Source: Vibrio tapetis subsp. quintayensis (GTDB taxonomy: Bacteria; Pseudomonadota; Gammaproteobacteria; Enterobacterales; Vibrionaceae). Taken from it: 64,000 nt of DNA. This document shows positions 27,569 through 36,466 of this stretch, in pieces. The stretch is taken from the NCBI RefSeq assembly GCF_030409945.1, contig NZ_JAUFQV010000035.1, positions 1-64,000 on the forward strand, in the 5' to 3' direction. Under the pieces are notes generated by a model, which made no database searches, was not told the origin of the DNA, and was given only the letters and a program-made list of their open reading frames with translations. The first letter of the stretch is position 1. Each line of letters opens with the position of its first letter. The position numbers were made by a program, and so were the translations under genes.

Positions 27569-29584
27569 ATGATGAACATGATGACCGAGCAACAATACGC
27601 CGAGTTAAAAGAAAGCCTTCACTATCATGGTGTTCGCTACTACGTAGAAGACAGTCCAGAAATTCCAGACGCCGAGTATGACCGCTTAATGAAGCAATTG
27701 CTGGATGCTGAACAACAGCACCCTGAGTGGGTTTCAGTTGACTCCCCAAGTCAGCGTGTTGGAGGTACAGCATTAGATGGATTTGGCTCGGTAAAACATG
27801 AGATCCCCATGCTGTCTTTGGACAACGCATTTGATGACGATGAGCTGAAAGCTTTTTACAAGCGAGCTCAAGATCGATCGTCAGAAGTTTTGTCAGCGCG
27901 ATTCAGCTGTGAACCAAAACTCGATGGTCTTGCGGTCAGTTTGCTTTATGTCGACGGTTTGCTTGTGCAAGCCGCGACTCGTGGTGATGGTGCGACCGGC
28001 GAGAACATTACGGAAAACGTACGAACAATTAAGGCCATTCCACTAAAGCTGCAAGGCACTGGTTGGCCGACACGCTTGGAAGTACGGGGTGAAGTTTTCA
28101 TGCCAAAAGCGGGCTTTGATGCTTTGAATGAAAAAGCACTCAAGAAAGGCTTAAAACCATTCGTAAACCCGCGTAACGCAGCAGCCGGTAGTTTACGTCA
28201 GCTGGACTCCAAAATAACCGCCACGCGGCCATTAAGTTTCTATGCATACAGTGTCGGTGTGGTAGAAGGGGCGCAATTGTCACTGAGTCATTATCAGCGT
28301 TTTATCGAACTTAAGAACTGGGGACTACCAATGTGCCCAGAGACGAAGCAAATTGATGGGTTAGATAATGTTATCGCGTATTACCAAGACATCATGGAAA
28401 GGCGTGAAGCACTTAGTTATGAAATTGATGGTGTTGTGATTAAGTTAGATGACATCAAGGTTCAAGAAAGTTTAGGCTTTGTTGCCCGAGCTCCTCGCTG
28501 GGCCATCGCGTATAAATTTCCTGCGCAAGAAGAAATTACAGTTCTTAATGATGTCGAGTTTCAAGTTGGCCGCACCGGTGCGATTACTCCAGTGGCAAAG
28601 CTTGAACCTGTGTTTGTTGGTGGTGTTACCGTAAGTAATGCGACACTACATAATGCCGATGAAATTGAGCGTTTGGGTGTGTGTATTGGCGATAGCGTGA
28701 TTATTCGCCGGGCAGGTGACGTTATCCCACAAGTGACCGCTGTGGTACTTGAGAGAAGACCAGAAGATGCGGTTAGCATTATTTACCCGACACAATGCCC
28801 TGTGTGTTCTTCACCAGTAGAAAGAGTAGAGGGTGAAGCCGTAACGCGTTGTGGTGGTGGGTTAGTATGCCAAGCACAGCGCAAAGAAGCGCTCAAACAC
28901 TTTGTTTCTCGTAAAGCCCTTGATGTAGATGGTTTAGGCGTTAAAGTCATTGAACAGTTGGTAGATAAAGAAATGGTGGAAACACCAGCCGATCTATTCA
29001 AGTTGTCGGCAGGGGTTATTACCGTACTGGATCGTATGGGGCCAAAATCGGCTCAGAATGTCGTTTCTGCTTTGAATGCATCAAAGCAAACAACCTTAGC
29101 CCGATTCATCTATGCGCTTGGTATTCGTGAAGTAGGCGAAGCAACCGCTGCGAATTTGGCGAGTCATTTTAAAACTTGGGAAGCGATTCAATCAGCTTCA
29201 GAAGAGCAATTACTAGAAGTGAGTGATGTGGGGCAGATTGTTGCAAAACACTTACTGCAGTTTTTCTTACAAGATTTGAATATTGAAGTCGTAAGGCAAC
29301 TACGTGAGCTTGGCGTTGAATGGCCAGACATTGAAGAGGTAAGTGCTGACTTACCACAGCCTCTTGAAGGTAAAGTGGTTGTGATTACAGGCAGCTTCTC
29401 ACAAGTTAATCGAAATGACGCTAAAGCAGCTCTACAGGCGCTCGGTGCAAAGGTTACAGGTAGCGTATCTAAAAAGACGGATATCTTGTTTGCAGGTGAG
29501 GCTGCGGGGTCTAAATTAGCAAAAGCAACGGATCTCGGCGTTGAAGTTAAAGACGAGCAAGCACTAATCGATTTAATCGGTTAG
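27569..29584 (+). CDS. ligA: NAD-dependent DNA ligase
   Basis: 671 residues. Domains in order: Ia (about 1-70, with YYVEDSPEIPDAEYDRL), adenylation domain with catalytic Lys117 in CEPKLDG, OB fold, a four-Cys zinc finger (CPVC ... CGGG ... C), helix-hairpin-helix repeats (KFS/GVITVLDRMGPKSAQN) and a C-terminal BRCT domain (about 590-671). It seals nicks using NAD+ in replication and repair. The start is uncertain among three ATGs in the first five codons. Confidence 0.97.
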   Translation: MMNMMTEQQYAELKESLHYHGVRYYVEDSPEIPDAEYDRLMKQLLDAEQQHPEWVSVDSPSQRVGGTALDGFGSVKHEIPMLSLDNAFDDDELKAFYKRAQDRSSEVLSARFSCEPKLDGLAVSLLYVDGLLVQAATRGDGATGENITENVRTIKAIPLKLQGTGWPTRLEVRGEVFMPKAGFDALNEKALKKGLKPFVNPRNAAAGSLRQLDSKITATRPLSFYAYSVGVVEGAQLSLSHYQRFIELKNWGLPMCPETKQIDGLDNVIAYYQDIMERREALSYEIDGVVIKLDDIKVQESLGFVARAPRWAIAYKFPAQEEITVLNDVEFQVGRTGAITPVAKLEPVFVGGVTVSNATLHNADEIERLGVCIGDSVIIRRAGDVIPQVTAVVLERRPEDAVSIIYPTQCPVCSSPVERVEGEAVTRCGGGLVCQAQRKEALKHFVSRKALDVDGLGVKVIEQLVDKEMVETPADLFKLSAGVITVLDRMGPKSAQNVVSALNASKQTTLARFIYALGIREVGEATAANLASHFKTWEAIQSASEEQLLEVSDVGQIVAKHLLQFFLQDLNIEVVRQLRELGVEWPDIEEVSADLPQPLEGKVVVITGSFSQVNRNDAKAALQALGAKVTGSVSKKTDILFAGEAAGSKLAKATDLGVEVKDEQALIDLIG

Positions 29585-29608
29585 CTCTATCTAACGCTAC
29601 TCATCATG

Positions 29609-29645
29609 AAGTCGCTATCAATTAGTTTGGTAGCGGCTTTTTTAA
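29609..29645 (+). terminator. terminator of ligA
   Basis: AGTCGCTA pairs with TAGCGGCT (one G-T pair), followed by T6, 25 bases after the ligA stop. Confidence 0.8.
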
Positions 29646-29674
29646 TTGACAGACTATTTCAAGTCGTTTTGAAT

Positions 29675-29723
29675 TTCCGCCTTCCGCCTTCCGCCTTCCG
29701 CCTTCCGCCTTCCGCCTTCCGCC
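29675..29723. repeat. TTCCGCC heptanucleotide tandem array, 7 copies
   Basis: Seven perfect copies of TTCCGCC. TCAAGTC occurs on both sides, at 29659-29665 and 29724-29730. It is intergenic, beyond the ligA terminator. The 7-base period is shared with the arrays at 3021 and 14524, though the unit sequence differs. Confidence 0.93.
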
Positions 29724-30366
29724 TCAAGTCACATTTCTTCTGAAATACCACTGTAAACCACCTTTTTTACTTTTTATAGAAACTTTTTTATTTTTTTCAT
29801 GTCGTAATCACATGGTTTATTAATTTGTTTTTCATTAATTTACTTTGATACCTGCCTTTTGTTAGTGAGTGATTTAGCGTGTATTTGTAACCCCAGCTAG
29901 ACTCTCTGCAATTCTGTTTTATGTAATTTCTCATTTGAAATTAAGTCTGGTCCAATTCAGTGATCAATGTCCAAATTTCCGTTTTAGGTCTTTTTTTATA
30001 CTGATCTTTTCGGCACACTTCAATGTTTTTAAAATAAGTAGTAATCATAACTTGTTGTTTATTTTGTATTTTTTGCTTTTCTCTGTGTTTTTGATAAATA
30101 ACTTTGAACTCAATCACTACCTTGATGAAACTTTGCACTGGCTCATATTTTTTTATATAGAAATTAAGTTCTGATTGATGTTTTTCGTCGCGAAGTTAGT
30201 CTCTTAGTTGTGGATGCACACTGTGTATTACGGAGAGAAGAACGTTTGCTAGTTAATAGGTTTTAACTAGAAGAACGAATTAGGAGATTTACTTACCACC
30301 TTCGGCGGCCAACTTAAGGGGTAAGTAAAACAAAAAACAGCTATATCCATTTTTAGGAGTTTTTCC
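29724..30366. other. long T-rich region and structured leader before the porin
   Basis: No gene supported. From 29760 to 30180 the + strand is very T-rich. Two inverted repeats lie near the porin: CTAGTTAA (30249-30256)/TTAACTAG (30263-30270) and TTTACTTACC (30288-30297)/GGTAAGTAAA (30320-30329). Neither is followed by a T tract, so they look like leader structures rather than terminators. Confidence 0.6.
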
Positions 30367-31455
30367 ATGGACAAGATTTTTAAACGCACCCTTTTAGGCG
30401 CAGCAGTAGCAACTATCGCAATGGCTGGTTCAGCAAACGCAGCAGTTGAATTAGCAGGTAAAGCTGTACAATTTTACGGACAAGCCGCTGGTAACATCAC
30501 TATGATCGATTCAGGCGACAGCCAAAGTGTTGGTGCTGAGATAGAATCTCGTATCGGTTTCCGTGGTGTGGTTGAGTTTGATGATATTTCACCAAACTTC
30601 ATCTGGCAGATGGAAGGCGGGAACGCAAACAACGGTGACAAAACCGGTGGCCTAGGTGCACGTGATACTTATTTAGGTCTTGATTTTGACGGTGTTGGTC
30701 AATTCAAATACGGTCGTCAGCTAGTAGCTGCGTACAATTATGTCGACTGGCCACACTCAAACCCAGGTCTAGGTAACGTATTTGACTGGAACAATGATAT
30801 CGGTGGCGGTTACCAAGACCGTGCTGACAGTGTTCTACGTTTCGACTCAGCGAATTTTGGTGGTTTTAACTTCCAAGCTACACTTAGCGGCATGACGAAA
30901 GACACTGATCAAATGGTATCAAGTGTGGGCACTTCTTTCTCAGCTGATAAGTTCAGCGTTCACGCTGGTTACTACCACCAAGGTTCGTACGAGCAAGGTG
31001 TAGACGAGCCAGAGAAGTATATCATTAATGATCAAGGTCAAGTAGCAGTAAACCCTAAATGGACAGAGTGGAATAATGCTGGCGCTCATGATAAAGAGAC
31101 TGTTGATAGCCGTAACTATGCAATCATCGGTGGTTCGGTATTCTTAGGTGACCTAACATTAACAGCAGCCTACAAGGCGATGAAAGTGGGTGATGTTGGT
31201 CAAAACGCTTACTCAGCAACTGCTCAATACGTTATCGACAGCACATACGTTCTAAAAGCAGGTTATGCAGCAACTGATGATGCAGACGGCATCAAGGACA
31301 GTGCCGACCAAGCTATTACAGCTCGATTTGGTTACCTACTACCAAGCTCTTACTGGTACATTGATTCTCGTAACTACAAGTTGAACAATAAAGACAATAG
31401 TTACGAAGGCAAGTGGGGTCACCGTATCCTAGCAGGGATGGAATACTACTTCTAA
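30367..31455 (+). CDS. outer-membrane porin (gram-negative general porin type)
   Basis: 362 residues with a signal peptide (cleavage likely after ANAA, before VELAGKAV) and a 16-strand barrel-like pattern of alternating residues ending in aromatic Phe (MEYYF), as outer-membrane barrels do. Constriction-type residues such as GLGARDTYLGLDF and KYGRQLVAAYNYVDW fit the general porin family. The N-terminus resembles porin-like protein L of Photobacterium/Vibrio, but I do not assign a symbol. ACGGAG-like leader, ribosome site TAGGAG. Strong expression is likely from its codon use. Confidence 0.88.
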   Translation: MDKIFKRTLLGAAVATIAMAGSANAAVELAGKAVQFYGQAAGNITMIDSGDSQSVGAEIESRIGFRGVVEFDDISPNFIWQMEGGNANNGDKTGGLGARDTYLGLDFDGVGQFKYGRQLVAAYNYVDWPHSNPGLGNVFDWNNDIGGGYQDRADSVLRFDSANFGGFNFQATLSGMTKDTDQMVSSVGTSFSADKFSVHAGYYHQGSYEQGVDEPEKYIINDQGQVAVNPKWTEWNNAGAHDKETVDSRNYAIIGGSVFLGDLTLTAAYKAMKVGDVGQNAYSATAQYVIDSTYVLKAGYAATDDADGIKDSADQAITARFGYLLPSSYWYIDSRNYKLNNKDNSYEGKWGHRILAGMEYYF

Positions 31456-31490
31456 TATCAATCTATTAAGTGAAATTAGTTGAGTGTTAT

Positions 31491-31525
31491 AGCGAGTGCC
31501 TGCATGATGGGTACTCGCTTTTTTA
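31491..31525 (+). terminator. porin terminator overlapping the next leader
   Basis: AGCGAGT pairs with ACTCGCT around TGCC...GGGT, followed by T7. The GAGGAAG ribosome site of the next gene begins five bases later, so any read-through message has its ribosome site next to this hairpin. Confidence 0.8.
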
Positions 31526-31538
31526 TAGAGGAAGTATA

Positions 31539-32282
31539 ATGAAGTTGTTTTATAAAACTCTAGCTGTGACTGTATTAATGGCGTCGTCTCAAGCTTTTGC
31601 TGATGTAACGGTGCACTTACATCGTGACTTGGCTCCTGTCGTATTGGATGGTGAAGAGGTAGGTTTTAGTATAGGTTCTAAAAGTCCTCTGGTACTTAAC
31701 AATGGTTTTAACCAGTTAGTTGTGAGAGTTTCTAAGCTGGTTGAAAAACGGGGAGAATATGAAAAGTATAACTCAGAGCCTATTGTCGTTATGTTTGATG
31801 CTGATAATGCGGAATTTACCTTAAAGCCAGGTAGTCTGATTATGAGAGGTGAGCATGCCGATGCGTTTGACTCTAATCCAAAAATTATCGTCGATCAGAG
31901 TTCAGGTCCTAATGTGTTGATTAAACAAAGTATCTTGCCTCGAGGGGCTGGCATTTCTCGTGATTATGAAAAAGAGTTAGTGAGATTTAATGCAAAAAAT
32001 AATATCAACGTTGAGTCAGTAGCAGCCACAATAAATGTAAGCAAACCAAAAGAAGAAGCAATGCTTGATAATGGAAGTATTGCGAAGAGTAAAACGTTAT
32101 TTTCAAAAGCAACTTCAGCTGAAAAAGAACAGTTTATTGATTGGGCGTTGAAAAACCGAAAAAATTCAGTTTCCTCTTTAGATTCGGATAGCCGTACATT
32201 AGAGATGTTAGAATACTGGTTCGACGAAGCAAATAAAGAAGAAAAGTCCGCTATTTTGTCTTGGATTATCGAAAACGAATAA
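31539..32282 (+). CDS. YccT/UPF0319-family (DUF2057) exported protein
   Basis: 247 residues with a signal peptide (cleavage near QAFA before DVTVHLH). The core LRDLAP...VLDGEEVGF and FNQLVVRVSKL fit DUF2057. Function of the family is not established. GAGGAAG lies 5 bases before the ATG at 31539; an upstream in-frame ATG at 31470 lies before the porin terminator and is unlikely. The C-terminal third (about 180-247) is charged and helical, and longer than in E. coli YccT. Confidence 0.75.
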   Translation: MKLFYKTLAVTVLMASSQAFADVTVHLHRDLAPVVLDGEEVGFSIGSKSPLVLNNGFNQLVVRVSKLVEKRGEYEKYNSEPIVVMFDADNAEFTLKPGSLIMRGEHADAFDSNPKIIVDQSSGPNVLIKQSILPRGAGISRDYEKELVRFNAKNNINVESVAATINVSKPKEEAMLDNGSIAKSKTLFSKATSAEKEQFIDWALKNRKNSVSSLDSDSRTLEMLEYWFDEANKEEKSAILSWIIENE

Positions 32283-32341
32283 CCACTATTTGTTAAAATG
32301 ATAAACGCGGTATACTTTTATTCTCAGAAAAAGGATACCGC

Positions 32342-32737
32342 ATGAACATCAGCCAAGCAGCCAAAGCGACACAACTTACCACTAAATCCATCCGATTTTA
32401 TGAAGAAAAAGGCGTGATTACGCCAGCTCAGCGCAGCGATAATGGCTACCGTGTCTATTCTAATCAACATATCGAAGAGCTTTTGCTGATAGCGAGGGCA
32501 CGTAGAGCTGGCTTTAATTTGGATGAATGTAAATCGTTGTTATCTCTTGCTAATGATCCAAAGCGTACCAGTGCAGAAGTGAAAGCTAGAGCGGTGGAAA
32601 AACTGGCTGTGATTGAGCAGAAAATTGATGAGCTTAATGTGATAAAGCAACAACTAGAATCGTGGATATCACATTGCCCGGGTGATAACGGAGCCCAGTG
32701 TCCAATTATCGATGAGTTATGTGGGCACAAAAAGTGA
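32342..32737 (+). CDS. cueR: copper-responsive MerR-type regulator CueR
   Basis: 131 residues. An N-terminal winged helix (about 1-70, SQAAKATQLTTKSIRFYEEKG) is followed by a dimerisation helix and a C-terminal metal loop with Cys112 and Cys120 in HCPGDNGAQC, the positions that bind Cu(I) in E. coli CueR. It activates copA-type exporter genes by twisting their promoters. No copper exporter is in this window. The position beside nfeD/qmcA matches the E. coli cueR-ybb locus. Confidence 0.92.
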   Translation: MNISQAAKATQLTTKSIRFYEEKGVITPAQRSDNGYRVYSNQHIEELLLIARARRAGFNLDECKSLLSLANDPKRTSAEVKARAVEKLAVIEQKIDELNVIKQQLESWISHCPGDNGAQCPIIDELCGHKK

Positions 32738-32775
32738 ACGAAGTGAGATTCAAATTCAAGTGATAATTGTCAGAT

Positions 32776-32808
32776 AAAGGCTCTAAAGTTATTCTTTAGA
32801 GCCTTTTT
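32776..32808. terminator. bidirectional terminator between cueR and the NfeD gene
   Basis: A perfect 13-bp stem AAAGGCTCTAAAG/CTTTAGAGCCTTT with a five-base loop. T5 follows on the + strand, with a TTTAT tract on the other side. Confidence 0.85.
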
Positions 32809-32845
32809 GGCCAATGGCGTAGTGGCTCTTATCTTGGATTGCGTG

Positions 32846-33298
32846 TTAGTCAACAGGCTCGATAGTTAGGATAATACCATCGACCTTGGTGACTTGAACT
32901 AATGTTCCAGCGTTAAGATCTTGATGGCTCTGGGCTGACCATGTTGTATCACCCAATCTTATTCGACAGCGACCAGAAACGATGGCTTCTTCAAGCCGAG
33001 TCTGTTGACCAATAAGCTGTTTATCTCGTTGGTTAAGATCGCGATGCTTATCCGATTCAGTATCTTTGCGAAATTGATAACGCCACCAAAGCCACGTCGT
33101 TACAAGAGAAAAACTGGCGAAGCTTATCCACTGCATTTCCCAACCTAATGGTAATACTGTATTCAAAACTCCGACTATTATGGCGGATATACCGATCCAT
33201 AATAAGTATCCGGCAGTCCCTAATAACTCACCACACAGTAAAACAAGCCCGAAAGCGATCCAGTGCCAGTGATTCATTTGATCGAGTAATTCAATCAT
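32846..33298 (-). CDS. NfeD-family membrane protein (YbbJ-like)
   Basis: 150 residues with three or four N-terminal hydrophobic segments (about 12-80, LLGTAGYLLWIGISA) and a C-terminal OB-fold domain (about 95-150, GRCRIRLGDTTWSAQS). NfeD proteins pair with SPFH proteins; here the SPFH gene ends two bases upstream. E. coli YbbJ has the same partner (QmcA). Exact role is not established. Confidence 0.88.
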   Translation of the reverse strand: MIELLDQMNHWHWIAFGLVLLCGELLGTAGYLLWIGISAIIVGVLNTVLPLGWEMQWISFASFSLVTTWLWWRYQFRKDTESDKHRDLNQRDKQLIGQQTRLEEAIVSGRCRIRLGDTTWSAQSHQDLNAGTLVQVTKVDGIILTIEPVD

Positions 33299-33300
33299 GG

Positions 33301-34218
33301 TTACTTCTCTTTACCTTGACTGAACATTTCAGCGATGCCTGCGACAGATCCCATCAGGCCAGTAGCTTCAAGTGGTAGCATGATTATCTTACCGTTTTCG
33401 GCTTGTCCAATTGATTTGAGTGCATCAGTGTAGCCCTGAGCAATAAAGTAGTTAACGGCTTGCATGTCACCTTGAGCGATTGCTGTGGATACCATTTCAG
33501 TCGCTCGAGCTTCAGCTTCAGCCGCACGCTCACGAGCTTCTGCTTGCAAAATAGCGGCTTGCTTATCACCTTCAGCCTTCAAAATTTCAGCTTGTTTATG
33601 ACCTTCTGCTCTTAGGATTTCGGCCTGTCTGACGCCTTCTGCTTCTAATACGTCAGCGCGCTTATTACGCTCAGCTTTCATTTGAGCGTTCATTGCTGCC
33701 GTTAGGTCTGCTGGCGGTTGAACGTCTTTAATTTCAATACGAGTGACCTTCACACCCCAAGGGTTAGTCGCTTCGTCTACGATGCTGAGAAGGCGAGTAT
33801 TGATCATATCACGCTGACTTAACATTTCGTCGAGCTCTAAAGAACCAAGAACGGTTCGGATGTTTGTGAGTGTTAGGTTACGGATCGCGTGTTCAAGATC
33901 GTTAACCTCGTAGGCGGCTTTAGCTGCATCAACCACTTGAACGAAACAGACCGCATCAATGGTCACGTTGGCGTTATCTTTTGATATGACTTCTTGGGCG
34001 GGGATATCCATGACCCTTTCCATCATGTTAACTTTATGACCAATACTGTCGATAAATGGCACGATAAGATTTAAGCCGGGCTTTAGTGTTTTAGTGTAGC
34101 GTCCAAAACGTTCCACGGTCCAATTGTTACCTTGGGTAACCATTTTGACAGCAGCAAATATAAAGATAATCGCTACGAGAAGAAACACACCTACGGTAAT
34201 GAGGATATCGATGTCCAT
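33301..34218 (-). CDS. qmcA: SPFH/stomatin-like membrane protein (QmcA-like)
   Basis: 305 residues. An N-terminal membrane helix (about 5-26) is followed by the SPFH domain (VERFGRYTKTLKPGLNLIVPF, about 30-200) and a long charged coiled coil rich in EGxxQAEILxAE repeats (about 195-245). Stomatin-type proteins form large membrane rings and often support quality control by proteases such as FtsH. It forms an operon with the NfeD gene. Residue pattern and context match E. coli QmcA. Confidence 0.88.
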   Translation of the reverse strand: MDIDILITVGVFLLVAIIFIFAAVKMVTQGNNWTVERFGRYTKTLKPGLNLIVPFIDSIGHKVNMMERVMDIPAQEVISKDNANVTIDAVCFVQVVDAAKAAYEVNDLEHAIRNLTLTNIRTVLGSLELDEMLSQRDMINTRLLSIVDEATNPWGVKVTRIEIKDVQPPADLTAAMNAQMKAERNKRADVLEAEGVRQAEILRAEGHKQAEILKAEGDKQAAILQAEARERAAEAEARATEMVSTAIAQGDMQAVNYFIAQGYTDALKSIGQAENGKIIMLPLEATGLMGSVAGIAEMFSQGKEK

Positions 34219-34370
34219 CTAGCCTTCCTTATTTAGTGGTTAATCATATAACATGTTGATAAATAAGTTATATGGAAGCACGGTTGTTTTTATTTATAAA
34301 AAATTAGGATAGAGGATATGCGGCTGGATGTGTAGCGAAATCGAAGCGGAGTTTATATTTTGTACAAGAA

Positions 34371-34396
34371 ATGCGATGGCTTTCATTCCATCGCAT
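34371..34396 (-). terminator. probable terminator of the CnoX gene
   Basis: ATGCGATGG pairs perfectly with CCATCGCAT; on the minus strand TTTCTT follows. It lies just beyond the cnoX stop at 34420. Confidence 0.6.
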
Positions 34397-34419
34397 GTTG
34401 AGAGTCTAACTAGTAGTGA

Positions 34420-35274
34420 TCAGTACAATAGGGAGTAGAGCTTGCGTCGGTATTGCCCGGCAACGGCATTACCTTGTCCTAGAGCCGCAAGTATATCCAT
34501 GAAGGTTTTTTTCATATCGCCATCGAGCGCATTTAAATCTCTGACTAAATAACGCCACATTAATTCTAATGCATCTTCATCTTTAGATACTTGGTGGTAC
34601 TGAATGGCAAGTTCGTGAGCAATGCTTAAATTGCTTTCGTCAGTGGCAAGCTTGTTTTCCAGAGCTTGAATTTCTGGGCTTTCTGCCGCTTGTTGTTGAA
34701 GCTCTAACTTAGCGATTAAGCCTTTGTAGTAGTTGTCTTGATATTCTAGTGGAATAGCACTGAGTACGGCTTGTGCAGAGTCGAATTGGCGGGTTTCTAA
34801 GAAGCAATCCGCGATGGCGAGTTTGATGTCCCCGCGTATTTTTAACTCATCGCTTAGATCCAATAAGATAGCTAGGGCTTGTTCATGCTGCTGAGATTGC
34901 ATTAGTTCAAGTGCGTTTTTTAGTGCCATGTCATCTTGGCTAGGCAAATGCTTTGCGAGCATTGCTTTGACTGATTCAATGGTTTGCGGACCGCCAAGGC
35001 CGTCAACAGCCTGACTATTTGAAAAAACTGCGATAGTGGGTAAAGACTGCACACCAAACTGAGCGGCAATGGCTTGTTCCTTTTCACAATTTAGTAATGC
35101 AAGAGTGAATGCCCCTTGGTATTGCTGTGCCAATGTTTGAAGATCTGGGATGATCTGAGCACTTTCTGGGCTCATCGGGGCCCAGAATTGAATGACAACA
35201 GGGGATTGTGTTGAGCTTTCCAGTACCGTACGAAAGTTTTGTTCTGTTAGCTCGACAATGAATTCAGATTGCAT
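34420..35274 (-). CDS. cnoX: thioredoxin-like chaperedoxin CnoX (YbbN)
   Basis: 284 residues with an N-terminal thioredoxin fold (about 1-110) and C-terminal TPR-like helices. The usual CxxC is replaced by SPES at about 35-38, so it cannot act as an ordinary thioredoxin. Cys63 (LLNCEKE) is conserved at the position used by E. coli CnoX to shield substrates during oxidative stress. It binds GroEL in E. coli. Neighbours (qmcA, SDR) match the E. coli ybb cluster without fetAB. Confidence 0.88.
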   Translation of the reverse strand: MQSEFIVELTEQNFRTVLESSTQSPVVIQFWAPMSPESAQIIPDLQTLAQQYQGAFTLALLNCEKEQAIAAQFGVQSLPTIAVFSNSQAVDGLGGPQTIESVKAMLAKHLPSQDDMALKNALELMQSQQHEQALAILLDLSDELKIRGDIKLAIADCFLETRQFDSAQAVLSAIPLEYQDNYYKGLIAKLELQQQAAESPEIQALENKLATDESNLSIAHELAIQYHQVSKDEDALELMWRYLVRDLNALDGDMKKTFMDILAALGQGNAVAGQYRRKLYSLLY

Positions 35275-35360
35275 GACCGATCCTTTAAATTGAGTTCTAT
35301 CTTAGTAAATAGTGTCTGAAAGCTCGCTTTTCAAGTGGCTATAGATTTCAAGTGGATATA

Positions 35361-35402
35361 AAAAAGAAACGCCACATCAAATTGACGTGGCGTTTCTTTT
35401 TT
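35361..35402. terminator. strong bidirectional hairpin terminator
   Basis: AAAGAAACGCCAC pairs perfectly with GTGGCGTTTCTTT and both strands run into T tracts. On the minus strand it follows the 21-residue ORF at 35420-35485 by 18 bases. Confidence 0.85.
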
Positions 35403-35419
35403 GTTGCAAGCAAAGGTGT

Positions 35420-35485
35420 TTAAAATAGTAGTAATACTGTTAGCGCTACACCCACGCTTAGCCAGTTTAACTGGTTTAGACTCAT
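35420..35485 (-). CDS. 21-residue hydrophobic membrane peptide
   Basis: An ATG at 35485 opens 21 codons that end in TAA. The peptide begins MSLNQLNWLS and ends LTVLLLF, so a polar start is followed by a single membrane-length helix. TTGAGGAC lies 6 bases before the ATG and a perfect hairpin terminator follows the stop. It has its own unit between cnoX and the SDR gene, which also lie on this strand. Too short for standard gene finders. I know no named family; conservation is untested. Confidence 0.6.
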   Translation of the reverse strand: MSLNQLNWLSVGVALTVLLLF

Positions 35486-35587
35486 AGTGTCCTCAACGTA
35501 ACGCAAATAAAATTATTTTGTTTCAGTTAAGCCAGAATAACTGAGCATTATGAATGTTTCATGACAAAATGATAAATAGAACGGGTT

Positions 35588-36415
35588 TTAACCGGCTTTA
35601 AGCAGGATATGATCTAATAACTTGGTAGGAAGAATTCGTTTGAGGACGGCAAATACCTTGGTTGGAGTCGTAACTGGATAGCGAACTTTAGGATTGTCAG
35701 ACTCAATAGCATGCAGTAACGGTGCGACAATGGCATCGGCTGGTAGAGTAAAATCATTCCCCGAACTTTTGCTGCTTAATCGTTCAACTTGTAGTAGGTA
35801 TTGCTGCCGATGAGCGCTGGTTTCTATATTGATCCATTGACGAAATTTCATCAAAGCGTTCTTCCTAAATTGCGTCTCGATAGGACCTGGTTGAATGAGG
35901 GATAGGTGGATGTTTGTGTCCATTAACTCTAAACGCAGAGTGTCAGTCCAGCCCTCCAATGCAAATTTGGATGCGTTGTAAGCGCCACGATAACGCATTG
36001 CAGCAAAACCTAACACAGAGCTGTTTTGAATAATTCGCCCACTATTGTTATTCCTCATGCTTGGTAAAATCGCGTTGACCAAGTGATGCCAGCCAAAAAC
36101 ATTGGTTTCAAACTGTTCTCTTAGGGCTTGTGTAGGCAAATCTTCTAGCGCACCAGCTTGCCCATAAGCTGCATTATTGAACAGCACATCTAACTTACTG
36201 TCTGTGAGTGTGAGTACTTCCTTCACCGCTTGTTCAATGCTGTCGACGGAGTTGACATCTAGCTGAATGCAAGTGAGCCCTTCGTCTTGCAATTTTTTTA
36301 CGTCTGTTTGACTACGGCATGAAGCAATGACTTGGTAGCCTTTAGCGTGTAAAGCGTGGGCACACGCATAACCGATACCTGAAGAGCATCCAGTGATCAG
36401 GATAGATTTCGTCAT
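35588..36415 (-). CDS. short-chain dehydrogenase/reductase (YbbO-like)
   Basis: 275 residues with the classical SDR layout: nucleotide-binding ITGCSSGIGYA at 7-17, NNAAYG near 80, a catalytic Ser at about 132-133 and the YNASK motif with Tyr146 and Lys150. It belongs to the YbbO type by context (next to cnoX, as in E. coli). The natural substrate is not established. The C-terminus is about 70 residues longer than the minimal SDR. Confidence 0.88.
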   Translation of the reverse strand: MTKSILITGCSSGIGYACAHALHAKGYQVIASCRSQTDVKKLQDEGLTCIQLDVNSVDSIEQAVKEVLTLTDSKLDVLFNNAAYGQAGALEDLPTQALREQFETNVFGWHHLVNAILPSMRNNNSGRIIQNSSVLGFAAMRYRGAYNASKFALEGWTDTLRLELMDTNIHLSLIQPGPIETQFRKNALMKFRQWINIETSAHRQQYLLQVERLSSKSSGNDFTLPADAIVAPLLHAIESDNPKVRYPVTTPTKVFAVLKRILPTKLLDHILLKAG

Positions 36416-36466
36416 GAAAGATCTCTTTGATTAAAATAAGTCGCGATTCATCTTAATACGAAATCA

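Noticed and set aside
29935..30174. 79-codon ORF on the + strand in the T-rich region before the porin
   Set aside because: No ribosome site, Phe/Ile/Leu-rich because of base composition, and no family pattern.
31470..31538. N-terminal extension of the YccT-like protein
   Set aside because: It spans the porin terminator, and a good ribosome site with a signal peptide fits the ATG at 31539.
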